The notes under the pieces are model-generated. The model was not told where the DNA came from, searched no databases, and worked only from the letters and a program-made list of their open reading frames with translations. 64,000 nucleotides of DNA. Origin: Pseudomonadota bacterium. GTDB taxonomy: Bacteria > Pseudomonadota > Gammaproteobacteria > Steroidobacterales > Steroidobacteraceae. Within the stretch, counting starts at the first letter, position 1, and every line of letters begins with the position of its first letter. The stretch lies in contig JAKBCE010000020.1 of NCBI GenBank assembly GCA_021808195.1, positions 4,145 through 68,144 on the forward strand, given 5' to 3'. The translations under genes and the position numbers were made by a program. This document shows, one piece after another, positions 35,709 through 46,260 of the stretch.

Positions 35709-38183
35709 TCAACCCGCTGCACGCGCCGTGATGATGCGCGGAATGACCAGCCGCGTGCCCGGACGCAGTGCATAGAAATCGGTATCGGGGTTGTACTGGC
35801 GCAGCAGCCACGCCGGTAGCCCTGCGAAGCGCTGCGTGAGCGTCCACAGCGAGTCGCCACTGCGTGTCACGTAGTGGCGCGTGCCCTCGATACGATGGCT
35901 CGCAAAATAGCTCGCTTGCAGGGCGCGGTGATAGGCGATCCGGCGCTGCTCAAACTGCTGTGCAGTCACATGGCGGAAATCCAGCCGGATCCGCTCGCCA
36001 ATACGCACCGGCTGACGCAATGCAATATGGTTGATGCGGCGCAGGTCCATCGCGCTCACGTCCAGCCATTCGGCGTAAAAGCCCAGCGATTCGGCAGTGG
36101 CCACACGGATCGTTCCCCGAGCGGAGACCGAGTAGTCCGTGGGATCCACGCTGCGTGCCGGCTCACTCTCGGCGCCGAGCATCGGACCCAGCGCCTCGGC
36201 CTGATGCGCCGAGACCGGCTGCCGGTCCGTCCCGCGAGGACTCCGCCTCGAGCGCGCGCCCGGCTGGGCAGCGGCCAGCACTGGGATGGCGCCTGCGGCT
36301 GCCGCCGACCGGGCGGAGGTTGCCTGGGCCACCAGCGCCGCAGCCTGTGGCACGCGTGCCCCGCGAGTCGCCATGGGACCATCCTTCATGGCGGCGGCCG
36401 GACCCACCGCGGCGACCTGCGCTGCCGGTGTGGCGTCGGGCAGGTGCAGCGCCTCCCCGATCCGCAACAATCCGTTGGCCGGGATGTCATTGAGGTGCGC
36501 CAGGACGGCTGCGTTGACGCCATAGCGCACAGCGATACCCGAGAGCGTGTCGCCCGGACGAACTCGATAGACGGCTGGATGCACTGCCGAGGCGGTACTC
36601 GCGGCTGCGACCTGCGCAGCCGGTGCGGCGCCGGGCAGGTGCAGCGCCTCCCCGATCCGCAACAATCCGTTGGCCGGGATGTCATTGAGGTGCGCCAGGA
36701 CGGCTGCGTTGACGCCATAGCGCACAGCGATACCCGAGAGCGTGTCGCCCGGACGAACTCGATAGACGGCTGGATGCACTGCCGAGGCGGTACTGGCCGC
36801 TGCAGTCGGTACCGCAGCCGCCAGTACCGGCTGGGCGGGCGGACGGCTCGCGCCCGGCAGACGGATCTGTTCCCCGACGCGCAGCAATCCGCCGACCGGC
36901 ATACCGTTGAATCGCGCCAGCGTCCAGATGCTGAGGTGATAACGCGCCGCGATGCCCGAGAGCGTGTCGCCCCAGCGAACGCGGTAGGTCGGCGGGCGCA
37001 ACTGTCCCGCCAGCAGCGCGTGCGGCCCGAGCCGAGCCATCAGCGCCGCGACACTCCAATGCGGACCGCGGCGCGGCAGCCGCAACCGATAACCCCGCGG
37101 CACATCGAGCTCGCCATCCCAGACCAGCCCGCGCAGCGCCGGGTTGAGCTCGCGCAGCCGCGCCGGGCTCACCTCGAGCGCCCGCTCGAGCGCGGCCACG
37201 GACACGTAACCCGGGAGCGTCAATTCATCGAAACGCTCCTCTGGCAGCATACGCAAGTCGCCAAAATAGCGCTGCGCATGCTGTTCGACGTACAGCGCGG
37301 CCAGGAACGACACATAGAAATTGCGTGAGGCAAAACCGAAAGTCGCCGAATGATAGCGCCGCACGATGGTAGCGATATTCCGGGTCCCGACGGTGTGCAC
37401 GGCCCGCAACATGCCGGCGACACCTTGGTTGTACGCAGTGATGGCCAGAGGCCAGGTACCGAGAATCCGGTGGTTGTAGGCAAGCAGCTGTGCCGCCGCA
37501 ACGGTCGCGCTGAATGGATCGAACCGCTGGTCGACCGCCGCTCCCATGCGCAGGAACCGTCGCGCGGTGCTTGGCATGAACTGCCACAGCCCTGCCGCAC
37601 CGTCCTTGGAAAACGCGCGCGGATTGTAGGCAGACTCGACCAGAGGCAGCGCGGCCAGCTGAGGCGGCAAGCCGTGCTCGGCAAGGGCGTGCGCAATCGC
37701 GTGATGCCACGCACCCGAGCGAATCAGTCCGGCCTTGAAGCGATTGGACTGACCGAGTTGAAAGCGGATATCGTCTGCCGCCTCGCGCAGCCGGGCCGCG
37801 CTTGCCTCGGGGCCCCAGAGCGCCCGAATGCGTCGTTCCTCGGGCGACAGGGGGCGCTCGCCCGCGGCAATACTGCGCAATTCGGCGGCGATTCGGTCGC
37901 GCTCGCGATTGACGATGCGCTGCCGTTCTGACGGCGAACTATGCGGCGTGAAACGCACCGTCGCATAGACGACGCCGAGATCGTTCGGGTCGTGGAGAAA
38001 ACCCTCATTGGTATCGATCTGGGTATAAACGCGAATCCAGAAATGCACCGCAGGTCGCAGCAACGCGGGACACGGCAGAGCCGAATCGTTCGCAGCGGCC
38101 TGGGCTGCAAACGCCGTGAGGAGCCCCACCCAGAACACTTGCCATGCCCCAGGCATCCGCCTGAGGCCGCTCGTCGATTTCAT
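35709..38183 (-). CDS. Lytic transglycosylase with multiple LysM domains (MltD-like)
   Basis: 824 aa. A signal peptide (1-30) precedes a helical region; the SLT domain has catalytic E183 (LPLVESAYNPRAFS) with GAAGLWQFMPSTAR and AITAYNQG. Then a degenerate LysM (about 325-370), LysM1 (399-443), two nearly identical LysM units at 473-517 and 538-582 with a 65-residue period, a low-complexity A-rich region (about 600-690), another LysM-like unit and a C-terminal LysM (about 770-815). It cleaves murein glycan. MltD of E. coli has two LysM, so this one is expanded. ATG 38183 is preceded by an AT-rich intergenic region. Confidence 0.9.
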   Translation of the reverse strand: MKSTSGLRRMPGAWQVFWVGLLTAFAAQAAANDSALPCPALLRPAVHFWIRVYTQIDTNEGFLHDPNDLGVVYATVRFTPHSSPSERQRIVNRERDRIAAELRSIAAGERPLSPEERRIRALWGPEASAARLREAADDIRFQLGQSNRFKAGLIRSGAWHHAIAHALAEHGLPPQLAALPLVESAYNPRAFSKDGAAGLWQFMPSTARRFLRMGAAVDQRFDPFSATVAAAQLLAYNHRILGTWPLAITAYNQGVAGMLRAVHTVGTRNIATIVRRYHSATFGFASRNFYVSFLAALYVEQHAQRYFGDLRMLPEERFDELTLPGYVSVAALERALEVSPARLRELNPALRGLVWDGELDVPRGYRLRLPRRGPHWSVAALMARLGPHALLAGQLRPPTYRVRWGDTLSGIAARYHLSIWTLARFNGMPVGGLLRVGEQIRLPGASRPPAQPVLAAAVPTAAASTASAVHPAVYRVRPGDTLSGIAVRYGVNAAVLAHLNDIPANGLLRIGEALHLPGAAPAAQVAAASTASAVHPAVYRVRPGDTLSGIAVRYGVNAAVLAHLNDIPANGLLRIGEALHLPDATPAAQVAAVGPAAAMKDGPMATRGARVPQAAALVAQATSARSAAAAGAIPVLAAAQPGARSRRSPRGTDRQPVSAHQAEALGPMLGAESEPARSVDPTDYSVSARGTIRVATAESLGFYAEWLDVSAMDLRRINHIALRQPVRIGERIRLDFRHVTAQQFEQRRIAYHRALQASYFASHRIEGTRHYVTRSGDSLWTLTQRFAGLPAWLLRQYNPDTDFYALRPGTRLVIPRIITARAAG
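36405..36794 (-). repeat. Two tandem 195-bp repeats coding a LysM module
   Basis: Two copies of a 195-bp unit lie at about 36405-36599 and 36600-36794. At least 160 bp of the unit is identical base for base (from the GGGCAGGTGCAGCGCC run at 36437 and 36632 to GGCGGTACT ending 36599 and 36794). The near-perfect identity of silent positions implies a recent duplication or conversion. Copy number could vary between strains. Confidence 0.9.
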
Positions 38184-38437
38184 TTACACCTCGAGATCAG
38201 TAATATTTACTAATTAATTCAAAGTGTTAAAAGCAATCGAGCTTCATCTTGGGCTCAAATTCGCCAAAAATACGTCGAATTTCTTTACATTTACGTGATT
38301 TTGAATTGCACTGGTCGGCGGCGGGACGGATCATCGCGCAAAGAATATGGGAAATCACCTGCTGTAAGTGGACATTACGTCACATTGGCGCCCTATTTCA
38401 GTATCAATCTGTCGTATGCGTGCCAAAATGCGACATC

Positions 38438-38453
38438 TGGCATGAGGATTGCT
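38438..38453 (+). promoter_or_regulatory. Near-consensus sigma-54 (RpoN) promoter
   Basis: TGGCATG-N4-TTGCT at 38438-38453, preceded by C and followed by TGA. The GG (38439-38440) and GC (38451-38452) dinucleotides are exactly 10 nt apart as in -24/-12 promoters; against TGGCACG-N4-TTGCW there is one mismatch. Start expected near 38464. No gene on this strand follows before the terminator at 38614-38641. Confidence 0.68.
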
Positions 38454-38463
38454 TGATCTTTGC

Positions 38464-38641
38464 CACCTGGGGCCGGCATGTGGTCCGAGGGGGGAAAGAA
38501 CTGAGAAAGCGCTGAGATTCCAAGAAAGCACGGGCTCGCTGCGCAACACAGACGCATGCCGTACCGTGCCGGCCTAAAAACAAAAAAGCACGACTCGATG
38601 CAAGCAAGCGACCGACCCCGCGCAAGCGGGGTCTTCTTTTT
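38464..38641 (+). ncRNA. Candidate sigma-54-dependent small RNA
   Basis: About 178 nt between the -24/-12 promoter and a strong terminator. The predicted transcript can fold: GGCCGGCA (38471-38478) pairs with TGCCGGCC (38567-38574), and GCACGG (38528-38533) with CCGTGC (38564-38569), the two being partly exclusive. An A-rich single-stranded segment (38575-38588, ctaaaaacaaaaaa) then precedes the terminator, a layout common in Hfq-bound RNAs. A frame of 88 aa at 38249-38515 crosses the promoter and looks fortuitous. No known RNA family is recognised. Confidence 0.55.
38614..38641 (+). terminator. Rho-independent terminator of the candidate small RNA
   Basis: An 8-bp GC-rich stem (38614-38621 with 38626-38633) closes a GCAA tetraloop and is followed by TTCTTTTT on the + strand. 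On the minus strand there is no T run, so it serves rightward transcription, although the leftward MFS gene ends at 38640. Confidence 0.8.
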
Positions 38642-39866
38642 ATCGGTCCACGTTCGCGCGGGCATGCCACGGCACGCCGAGCTGCGCCCCGGCAAACAGC
38701 AGCGCGGCGAGCAGCGCTGAGGCAAATGCGTAGTAGTAGGGGGCCGCCTGGCCGAACACGAACAACGCGCCCATGAGCAGATTCGACAAAAACTGGCCGA
38801 TCGCGCGCGAGACCGATAAGAATCCCATGCCGCGCCCGAGACGGGTGTGGCTGACGAGCGAGGACACCAGGGTCGGCTCGAACGTCTCCACCGCCCCCAT
38901 CCCGAAGCCGAGCACGCCCACCGCGAGGTAGAAGGCGAGAGCGTGCATGTGCCATGAGACGCTGAGCCCGATCAGCCCGGAGCCGAGCGCCGACGGCAGG
39001 TAGCCGAGCAGCCACAACGAGCGCGCAGAAGAGGTGCGCCGCGTGCCAAGCAGGTACCCACTGATCGCCGAGACACCGAGGTAGACAACGTAGGCGAGCA
39101 CGCCCCACTCGTAGCCTGCCGCCGCGTGCGCCTCAGTTGCCGTGACGATCGGAAAACCGAGATTGTAGAAACTGAACCCGTAGAGCGTCGCGGAAATCAG
39201 CAACGCCGCAAGTACTGCTTGCGGCGGTATCACGCGGGCAGCCCCGGGCGAGTCCGGCGGTGTCTGCTGCCCGTAGACCTCGCTGCGCCGCACCAGCACG
39301 AGCAGCAGCGTCGAGATCAAAAGCGGCATGATCGCCCAGAGCATCACCGTTGCGATCGCAACTTTGAGCCACAGGGCACCGAGCGCAAGCAGCGCAGACA
39401 GCATGCCGCCGCCAATATCGAGCGCGTGCAGAGTGCCGAATGCTCGGGCTCGCTCGTGCGGCGGCGTTGCGCTCACCAGCAAGGCACGGCGCGGTGGGCT
39501 GCGGAAATACCGCGCCCACCAACCCAGAACATAGAGCAGCGCCGCCAAGCCCGGCGCGTGCGCCAGGCCGGCGAGTGCCATCAGGGGTATCAGCAAGTTG
39601 CCGGCAATCGCAACCCGCTTGCGGTCAAACCGATCGCCAGCCAATCCGCCGAGGTACGAGACAAACGCTCCGCCGCCGAAGGCGATCGCCGTAACGAGTC
39701 CGAAGAAGTACACCGATGCATGCAGCTGGAAGATCAAAAAAAGCGGAAATAGAGCCGTGACCCCTTGGTAACCAAGGTCCGCGCTGAAGGCAGAGAAACA
39801 CAGCAGCCACACATCGCGCGGCAGCGCAGGCTTGTTCAACGCCACGGGAACTCCGCCGCGCCCCAC
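38640..39866 (-). CDS. MFS transporter
   Basis: 408 aa, about 12 predicted membrane segments. The loop 2-3 motif is GGLAGDRFDRKRVAIAGN, typical of the major facilitator superfamily. It belongs near sugar-phosphate/multidrug-type members; the substrate cannot be told. The start MGRGGVPVALNKPALPRDVW is used; a start at the later residues of the hydrophilic N-terminus is possible. Confidence 0.85.
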   Translation of the reverse strand: MGRGGVPVALNKPALPRDVWLLCFSAFSADLGYQGVTALFPLFLIFQLHASVYFFGLVTAIAFGGGAFVSYLGGLAGDRFDRKRVAIAGNLLIPLMALAGLAHAPGLAALLYVLGWWARYFRSPPRRALLVSATPPHERARAFGTLHALDIGGGMLSALLALGALWLKVAIATVMLWAIMPLLISTLLLVLVRRSEVYGQQTPPDSPGAARVIPPQAVLAALLISATLYGFSFYNLGFPIVTATEAHAAAGYEWGVLAYVVYLGVSAISGYLLGTRRTSSARSLWLLGYLPSALGSGLIGLSVSWHMHALAFYLAVGVLGFGMGAVETFEPTLVSSLVSHTRLGRGMGFLSVSRAIGQFLSNLLMGALFVFGQAAPYYYAFASALLAALLFAGAQLGVPWHARANVDR

Positions 39867-39909
39867 GGGGCGCCCCGCGGATCAGCCGGCAATGCCCCCG
39901 CCCCGTCGC

Positions 39910-40545
39910 TCACGGCTTGCGCGCCACCGCATCGATGAGCGCCGAGCGGCCGCGGTGAGCATCGCCCTCAGCGAGTTCCGCCTCGTGCTCGGCCAGTTCG
40001 AGCCACTGCGCCTGCGGCAGCAGCGCGCGCAGCATCCCGGCCGTGTACAGATGATCGAGTCTGCCCGGCCCGCCGGTGCCGTATTCGAGTTGCTTCGGTG
40101 TGTACCCCTGAATCAGGAGCAGCCCGCCGGATTTGAGCGTCTGCCACATGCCCGCAAACAACGCTGGACGCTGCGCGGGGGAGGCAAACTGAATGAAGAT
40201 CGCGGCCACGGCATCAAACTGTTCCGCCCCCCACGCCCAGGAGTCGATGCCTGCGACCTGATAGTCGACCGCAAGCCCGCGCCGCTCGGCCAGTGCGCGG
40301 GCCTTTGCCACCGCCACCGAAGACACATCGAATGCGCTGACCGTGTGACCTTGGGCGGCGAGCCAAGTGCTGTTGCGACCCTCCCCGTCTGCCACGCACA
40401 GCACGTGCGAGGAGCGGGCAAGCCGCTCGCCCTGCCTCACCAGAAACGCGTTCGGTTCGAGTCCGAACAGATATCCGGGCCGGGAAAAGCGCTCGTTCCA
40501 TTGCACCCGCGCATCAGTGAAACCTGGTCGATCGGATGGCGTCAT
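39910..40545 (-). CDS. SAM-dependent methyltransferase
   Basis: 211 aa from ATG 40545 (ATG 40566 is an alternative, with a G-rich stretch upstream). Motif I is seen as VLCVADGEGRNSTWLAAQGHTVSAFDVS, motif II as FDAVAAIFIQF, then LKSGGLLLIQGYTPKQ. The WNERFSRPGYLFGLEPNAFL opening resembles the TehB/thiol methyltransferase group (small metalloid or thiol substrates). The substrate is inferred. The gene is 42 nt beyond the MFS gene start on the same strand. Confidence 0.78.
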   Translation of the reverse strand: MTPSDRPGFTDARVQWNERFSRPGYLFGLEPNAFLVRQGERLARSSHVLCVADGEGRNSTWLAAQGHTVSAFDVSSVAVAKARALAERRGLAVDYQVAGIDSWAWGAEQFDAVAAIFIQFASPAQRPALFAGMWQTLKSGGLLLIQGYTPKQLEYGTGGPGRLDHLYTAGMLRALLPQAQWLELAEHEAELAEGDAHRGRSALIDAVARKP

Positions 40546-41033
40546 GACAGAGAGCTTACCAGCCATCTGCCCCCGTGCAATCCGCTGCGCCCACCCCGTG
40601 CTGCAGGCCGTGGGGAACCTTGCTGGCCATGACGCTTCTAAGAGAGCGTCGGCGGCCGTCGCGGTTCGGATCTTGGCTGAGCCGCGGCGGCCGACCTTGC
40701 GGGCCGCAGCCCGCAGGTCACTCCGAAGATGAACATCAGGCGGCGGAGCCGGCACGTCGCCACACAAGGACCGGGGGCCCCATGAGTGCGACTGTTGAGG
40801 CGCAGATCAGGCATACCACGGCGTCGTTCCTCCTGTGTGCGCGACCCTCGCCGGCGGAAGTTCACTCCGCCGTCGCGCTGCGCTGCGATAATCCGATGGG
40901 ACGCACCCTTCAGTCTGGCGGCCATGCCAGCGCAGCGATCGCACGGCAAACGCATGCGCTCTGGCATCCCGCGAGGGCCGCCCTCATGACGGTTGCGCCG
41001 ACCCTCGCTGTTACCGCTCTGAAAGGCACCCGC

Positions 41034-41924
41034 ATGAGAAGCTCCCCCGCACTGACCGTGAATCGCCGGCGGGATCTGGTAGCCGCGCAGGCTGCAAAGC
41101 CATTGCACACTCCGGCTCGCCGGCTGCCGCATACGCTCGCCGTCGGCCTGCTTGTTGCGTTCACCGTCACCGCGCCAGCACAAGCATACGCAGCCACTTC
41201 GACCCGCGCCGATTCAACCGAGACCACGCACCGCTCGCACACATCGGCCCGCGCGCAGAAGAAACTGCACCTTGGCGCGCACGCGTGGTGGCGGCGGCGC
41301 TGGGTGCTGCCCGCGGCAGGCGCCGTGGCATTCCTCGCGGCCATGCGTATCCATGAAGGCAGCAGTCACGGGCCGTTCGGCATCGATTACCGATTGAAGA
41401 TGCAGGACAAGAATGGGATTTTTTCGCGCTCGAACCAGCTGGGGCTCGAATTCGGCACGGTCGCCTTCGAGGCGGCTGGCGCACTGTTCCTCGGCAATCA
41501 CCCGGGACTCGGCCATACCTTCTGGCAGGCCGCAGACGCCTCGGTGTTTGCCGGAGCGGCCACACAAGTACTGAAGTTCAGCTTCAGTCGCGCCCGTCCC
41601 TATCAGAACCGTGGCCCCAACGCATTCTTCGCGGGCCACGGCGATCAGAGCTTCCCAAGCGGCGAGGTTACTCTGCAGGCCAGTTTCGTCACCCCGTTCA
41701 TTCTGCACTACCGGCACCGTTATCCGTGGATCTGGGCGGCGGAGCTACTGCCGATTTATGACGCGTACGGACGCATGAAGAGCCAAGGACACTGGCAGTC
41801 CGATGTCCTCGCCGGCTGGGTGCTCGGCACCGCCTTCGGCTACTGGGCCTCGCAACGCAAGATTCCGCTGCTCGTCGAAATCCTGCCGAAGGGCCTCTCG
41901 GTGGGGTTCGCCACGAGGTTCTGA
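41034..41924 (+). CDS. PAP2-family phosphatase with altered central motif
   Basis: 296 aa from ATG 41034 (AAAGG 8 nt upstream); a longer frame to 40575 and an ATG at 40782 exist but the signal peptide (about 33-54, LAVGLLVAFTVTAPAQAYA) starts here. Phosphatase motifs: K181-x6-R188-P189 (KFSFSRARP), then PSGE (208-211) where PSGH is usual, then GR-x5-H253-x3-D257 (GRMKSQGHWQSD). The first and third motifs are intact, but the His that acts as general acid/base is replaced by Glu. Activity is therefore uncertain. The next gene is a second PAP2 protein. Confidence 0.78.
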   Translation: MRSSPALTVNRRRDLVAAQAAKPLHTPARRLPHTLAVGLLVAFTVTAPAQAYAATSTRADSTETTHRSHTSARAQKKLHLGAHAWWRRRWVLPAAGAVAFLAAMRIHEGSSHGPFGIDYRLKMQDKNGIFSRSNQLGLEFGTVAFEAAGALFLGNHPGLGHTFWQAADASVFAGAATQVLKFSFSRARPYQNRGPNAFFAGHGDQSFPSGEVTLQASFVTPFILHYRHRYPWIWAAELLPIYDAYGRMKSQGHWQSDVLAGWVLGTAFGYWASQRKIPLLVEILPKGLSVGFATRF

Positions 41925-42734
41925 ATGCGCGGGCCGCAGGCACTCGTGCTGATCGCGGCGCTTGCGCTCACCGGCTGTGCCACGCTGCCCGGCGAGCCAC
42001 ACTGGGGACAGAATGTCACGGTCGAGCCCGGCTGGTCACGCGTGCGGCGTGCCGCCGTCTCGGCCGCCGCAGATCCGTGGGTCTGGGCACCGCTCGCCGG
42101 CGCCGCGGCGCTGCAGATTGATCACTTCGATCACCGCCTCTCACATTGGGCCCGCACCCGCACTCCTCTGTTCGGCTCGGCAGCCAGTGCGACGCGCTGG
42201 AGTTACCGGCTGCGCAGCGCCTCGGTCGGGGTCGACATCGCCGCGTTGCTGTTTGCTCCGAGCGGGCGCTTCGGCTCGAGATGGCTTGCAGACAAGGCCA
42301 AGGGGTACTTGGTCAATCTGCTCGCCGCCACGACCGCAATCGAGTCCAACACGCTCATCAGCCGCTCCGTGCACCGCGAGCGTCCCAATCGCGCCAATGA
42401 CCACAGCTTCCCTTCGAACCACACCACCGCGTCCGCCGTATACACACGCCTCGCCACGCTCAATCTGCGCCAGATACCCATGCAGCCGGGCCTGCGCATC
42501 GCGCTCGATGCCGGCCTGCATGGACTCACTTTCGCCACCGCCTGGGCACGCATCGAAGGCGGCTGGCATTATCCGTCCGATACCCTCTTCGGCATGGCAC
42601 TCGGTAATTTCTGCGCCGAATTCTTCACCAGTGCCTTCATGGGTCTGAACAGCCCGAGCCACCGCCTCGCTTTCTCACCGCTGCCGGGCGGAGGGCTGCT
42701 GAGCTTCTCGCTGGCGCTAGGGCCACACGGCTAA
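41925..42734 (+). CDS. PAP2-family phosphatase lipoprotein
   Basis: 269 aa, immediately after the first PAP2 gene (TGA then ATG, no gap). An N-terminal lipoprotein signal ends in LTGCATLP. The PAP2 core is RSVHRERPNRANDHSFPSNHTTASA (RP and PSNH motifs) and ARIEGGWHYPSDTLFG (R-x5-H-x3-D). Here PSNH replaces PSGH but keeps the His. Likely an outer-membrane-anchored periplasmic phosphatase acting on lipid phosphates. It faces macB across 20 nt. Confidence 0.8.
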   Translation: MRGPQALVLIAALALTGCATLPGEPHWGQNVTVEPGWSRVRRAAVSAAADPWVWAPLAGAAALQIDHFDHRLSHWARTRTPLFGSAASATRWSYRLRSASVGVDIAALLFAPSGRFGSRWLADKAKGYLVNLLAATTAIESNTLISRSVHRERPNRANDHSFPSNHTTASAVYTRLATLNLRQIPMQPGLRIALDAGLHGLTFATAWARIEGGWHYPSDTLFGMALGNFCAEFFTSAFMGLNSPSHRLAFSPLPGGGLLSFSLALGPHG

Positions 42735-42754
42735 CTCTCAGACGCTCATACCAG

Positions 42755-44850
<2,096 letters not shown>

Positions 44851-44854
<4 letters not shown>

Positions 44855-46131
44855 ATGAAGGGCGGACGACGACGGGGCGTTGTGCCGGCCGCATTTTGAT
44901 TATCGCCCGTATGCCGCTCGGCAATGATCACGGGCTCACCAGGCGCAATAGCGCCGGACTTTATTTGTGCGAAGGAATCGTCCGAGACACCAACTACCAC
45001 GGGCACGGCGACGGGACGTCCGGCACGCAAAATCCAGACATTTTGGCCGCCGAGGCGCTCCTCTTGCGGTTTCGGCACCGCCTCGGGCCAGTAGCGCAGT
45101 GCCTGCAAAGGCACGCGCAGAGTTGCCGGGATATCGGCCGTGACGACGCGCACATCTGCGGTCATGCCGGGCTTGAGCAGCAACTGCGGATTGCTGGCAG
45201 CCACGACCACATCGTAAGTCACGACATTCTGGATGGTCTGCGGAGACTGGCGAACCTGAATCACCCGACCCCGGAAGATCCGCCCCGGAAATGCCTCGAC
45301 AGTGAATGTCGCTGCATCTCCATCTTTGACTTGTCCGATGTCGGATTCGCTGACGTTCGCATCGACCTGCATCTGAGTCAGATCGGTTGCTATCAGAAAC
45401 AGCGTTGGCGTCTGGAAGCTGGCAGCAACGGTTTGACCCTGGGTGATATTTCGCGTCACGACGATACCATCGACAGGCGAGGTGATACGCGTGTAGCCGA
45501 GATTGACATCCGCGGCATGCAAATCAGCCTCTCGCTGCGTGACCGTCGCTGCGTCCAAATCCACCTGAGCGCGAACCTGCTGATAAGCACTGCGGGCGGC
45601 GTCGGCTGCATCCTGGGAAGTGAGATGCTCGGTCACTAGCCGTGCCTGACGATTCCAGGCCGCGCGCGCGTAGACCAAGTTTGCTTGATCCTTCGCCAGC
45701 TGGGCGCGCGCAGCCGCAAGAGCGGCGCGATTTTGATCAACGATCACTTGATATGGCCGCGGATCGATACGCGCGCACAGCTGCCCCGCCTTGACCCGCG
45801 TGTTGTAGTCACAATGCAGCTCCTGAATGACTCCGGACACATAGGTGCCCACTTGTACCGTGACAACCGGATTGACGCTGCCGCTCGCAACAATGTAGGG
45901 TGCCACCGTCCCCCGGCTCACTGGCATGCTGACATAGACGGTGCGCGCAACCGGCCGCAGATATCCCCAGATACCCGTCAACAGCGCGACAACAAGAAGC
46001 GCGGCGATCAACGCGCGCACGAACCGGCGCCGCTTAGTCGATCGGCGAGGTGACGTTAAGGCACTCGCGTTTTCGGCGCGAGGCGCCGCGTGCCCTGAAG
46101 GTTCGTGACTCGACTCTCTGGGAGTGTCCAT
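44851..46131 (-). CDS. macA: MacA-like periplasmic adaptor protein
   Basis: 426 aa. One N-terminal membrane segment (about 36-57, FVRALIAALLVVALLTGIW), biotinyl-lipoyl-like halves (VNPVVTVQVGTYVSGVIQEL and TRITSPVDGIVVTRNITQGQTV), a coiled-coil hairpin (RAALAAARAQLAKDQ region) and a beta-barrel. The C-terminal tail ends RRRPPFM. It bridges MacB to an outer-membrane channel and overlaps macB by 4 nt. The N-terminal hydrophilic extension of about 30 residues is unusual in length. Confidence 0.92.
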
Positions 46132-46260
46132 TGGATTTCCGTTTCCCCCAGCGCACAGTAGGTCGATCCCAGGCAGGCGGTAAGACGGATTTGTGCGTAT
46201 GGTGTACTCGCTGACACGGATTGCGCCCGCATCAGCGCCCGACCGGCTGACCGGTTGCGC

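Noticed and set aside
35874..37328. 484-codon + strand open frame
   Set aside because: Antisense to the LysM gene; its repeat reflects the 195-bp tandem repeat.
38249..38515. 88-codon + strand open frame
   Set aside because: It spans the sigma-54 promoter and has no RBS or recognisable domain; taken as fortuitous.
40575..41033. N-terminal extension of the first PAP2 protein
   Set aside because: No domain or signal; the signal peptide begins after 41034, which has a ribosome-binding site. A 6-bp-arm hairpin (GACGCT/AGCGTC, 40630-40649) is noted but has no T run.
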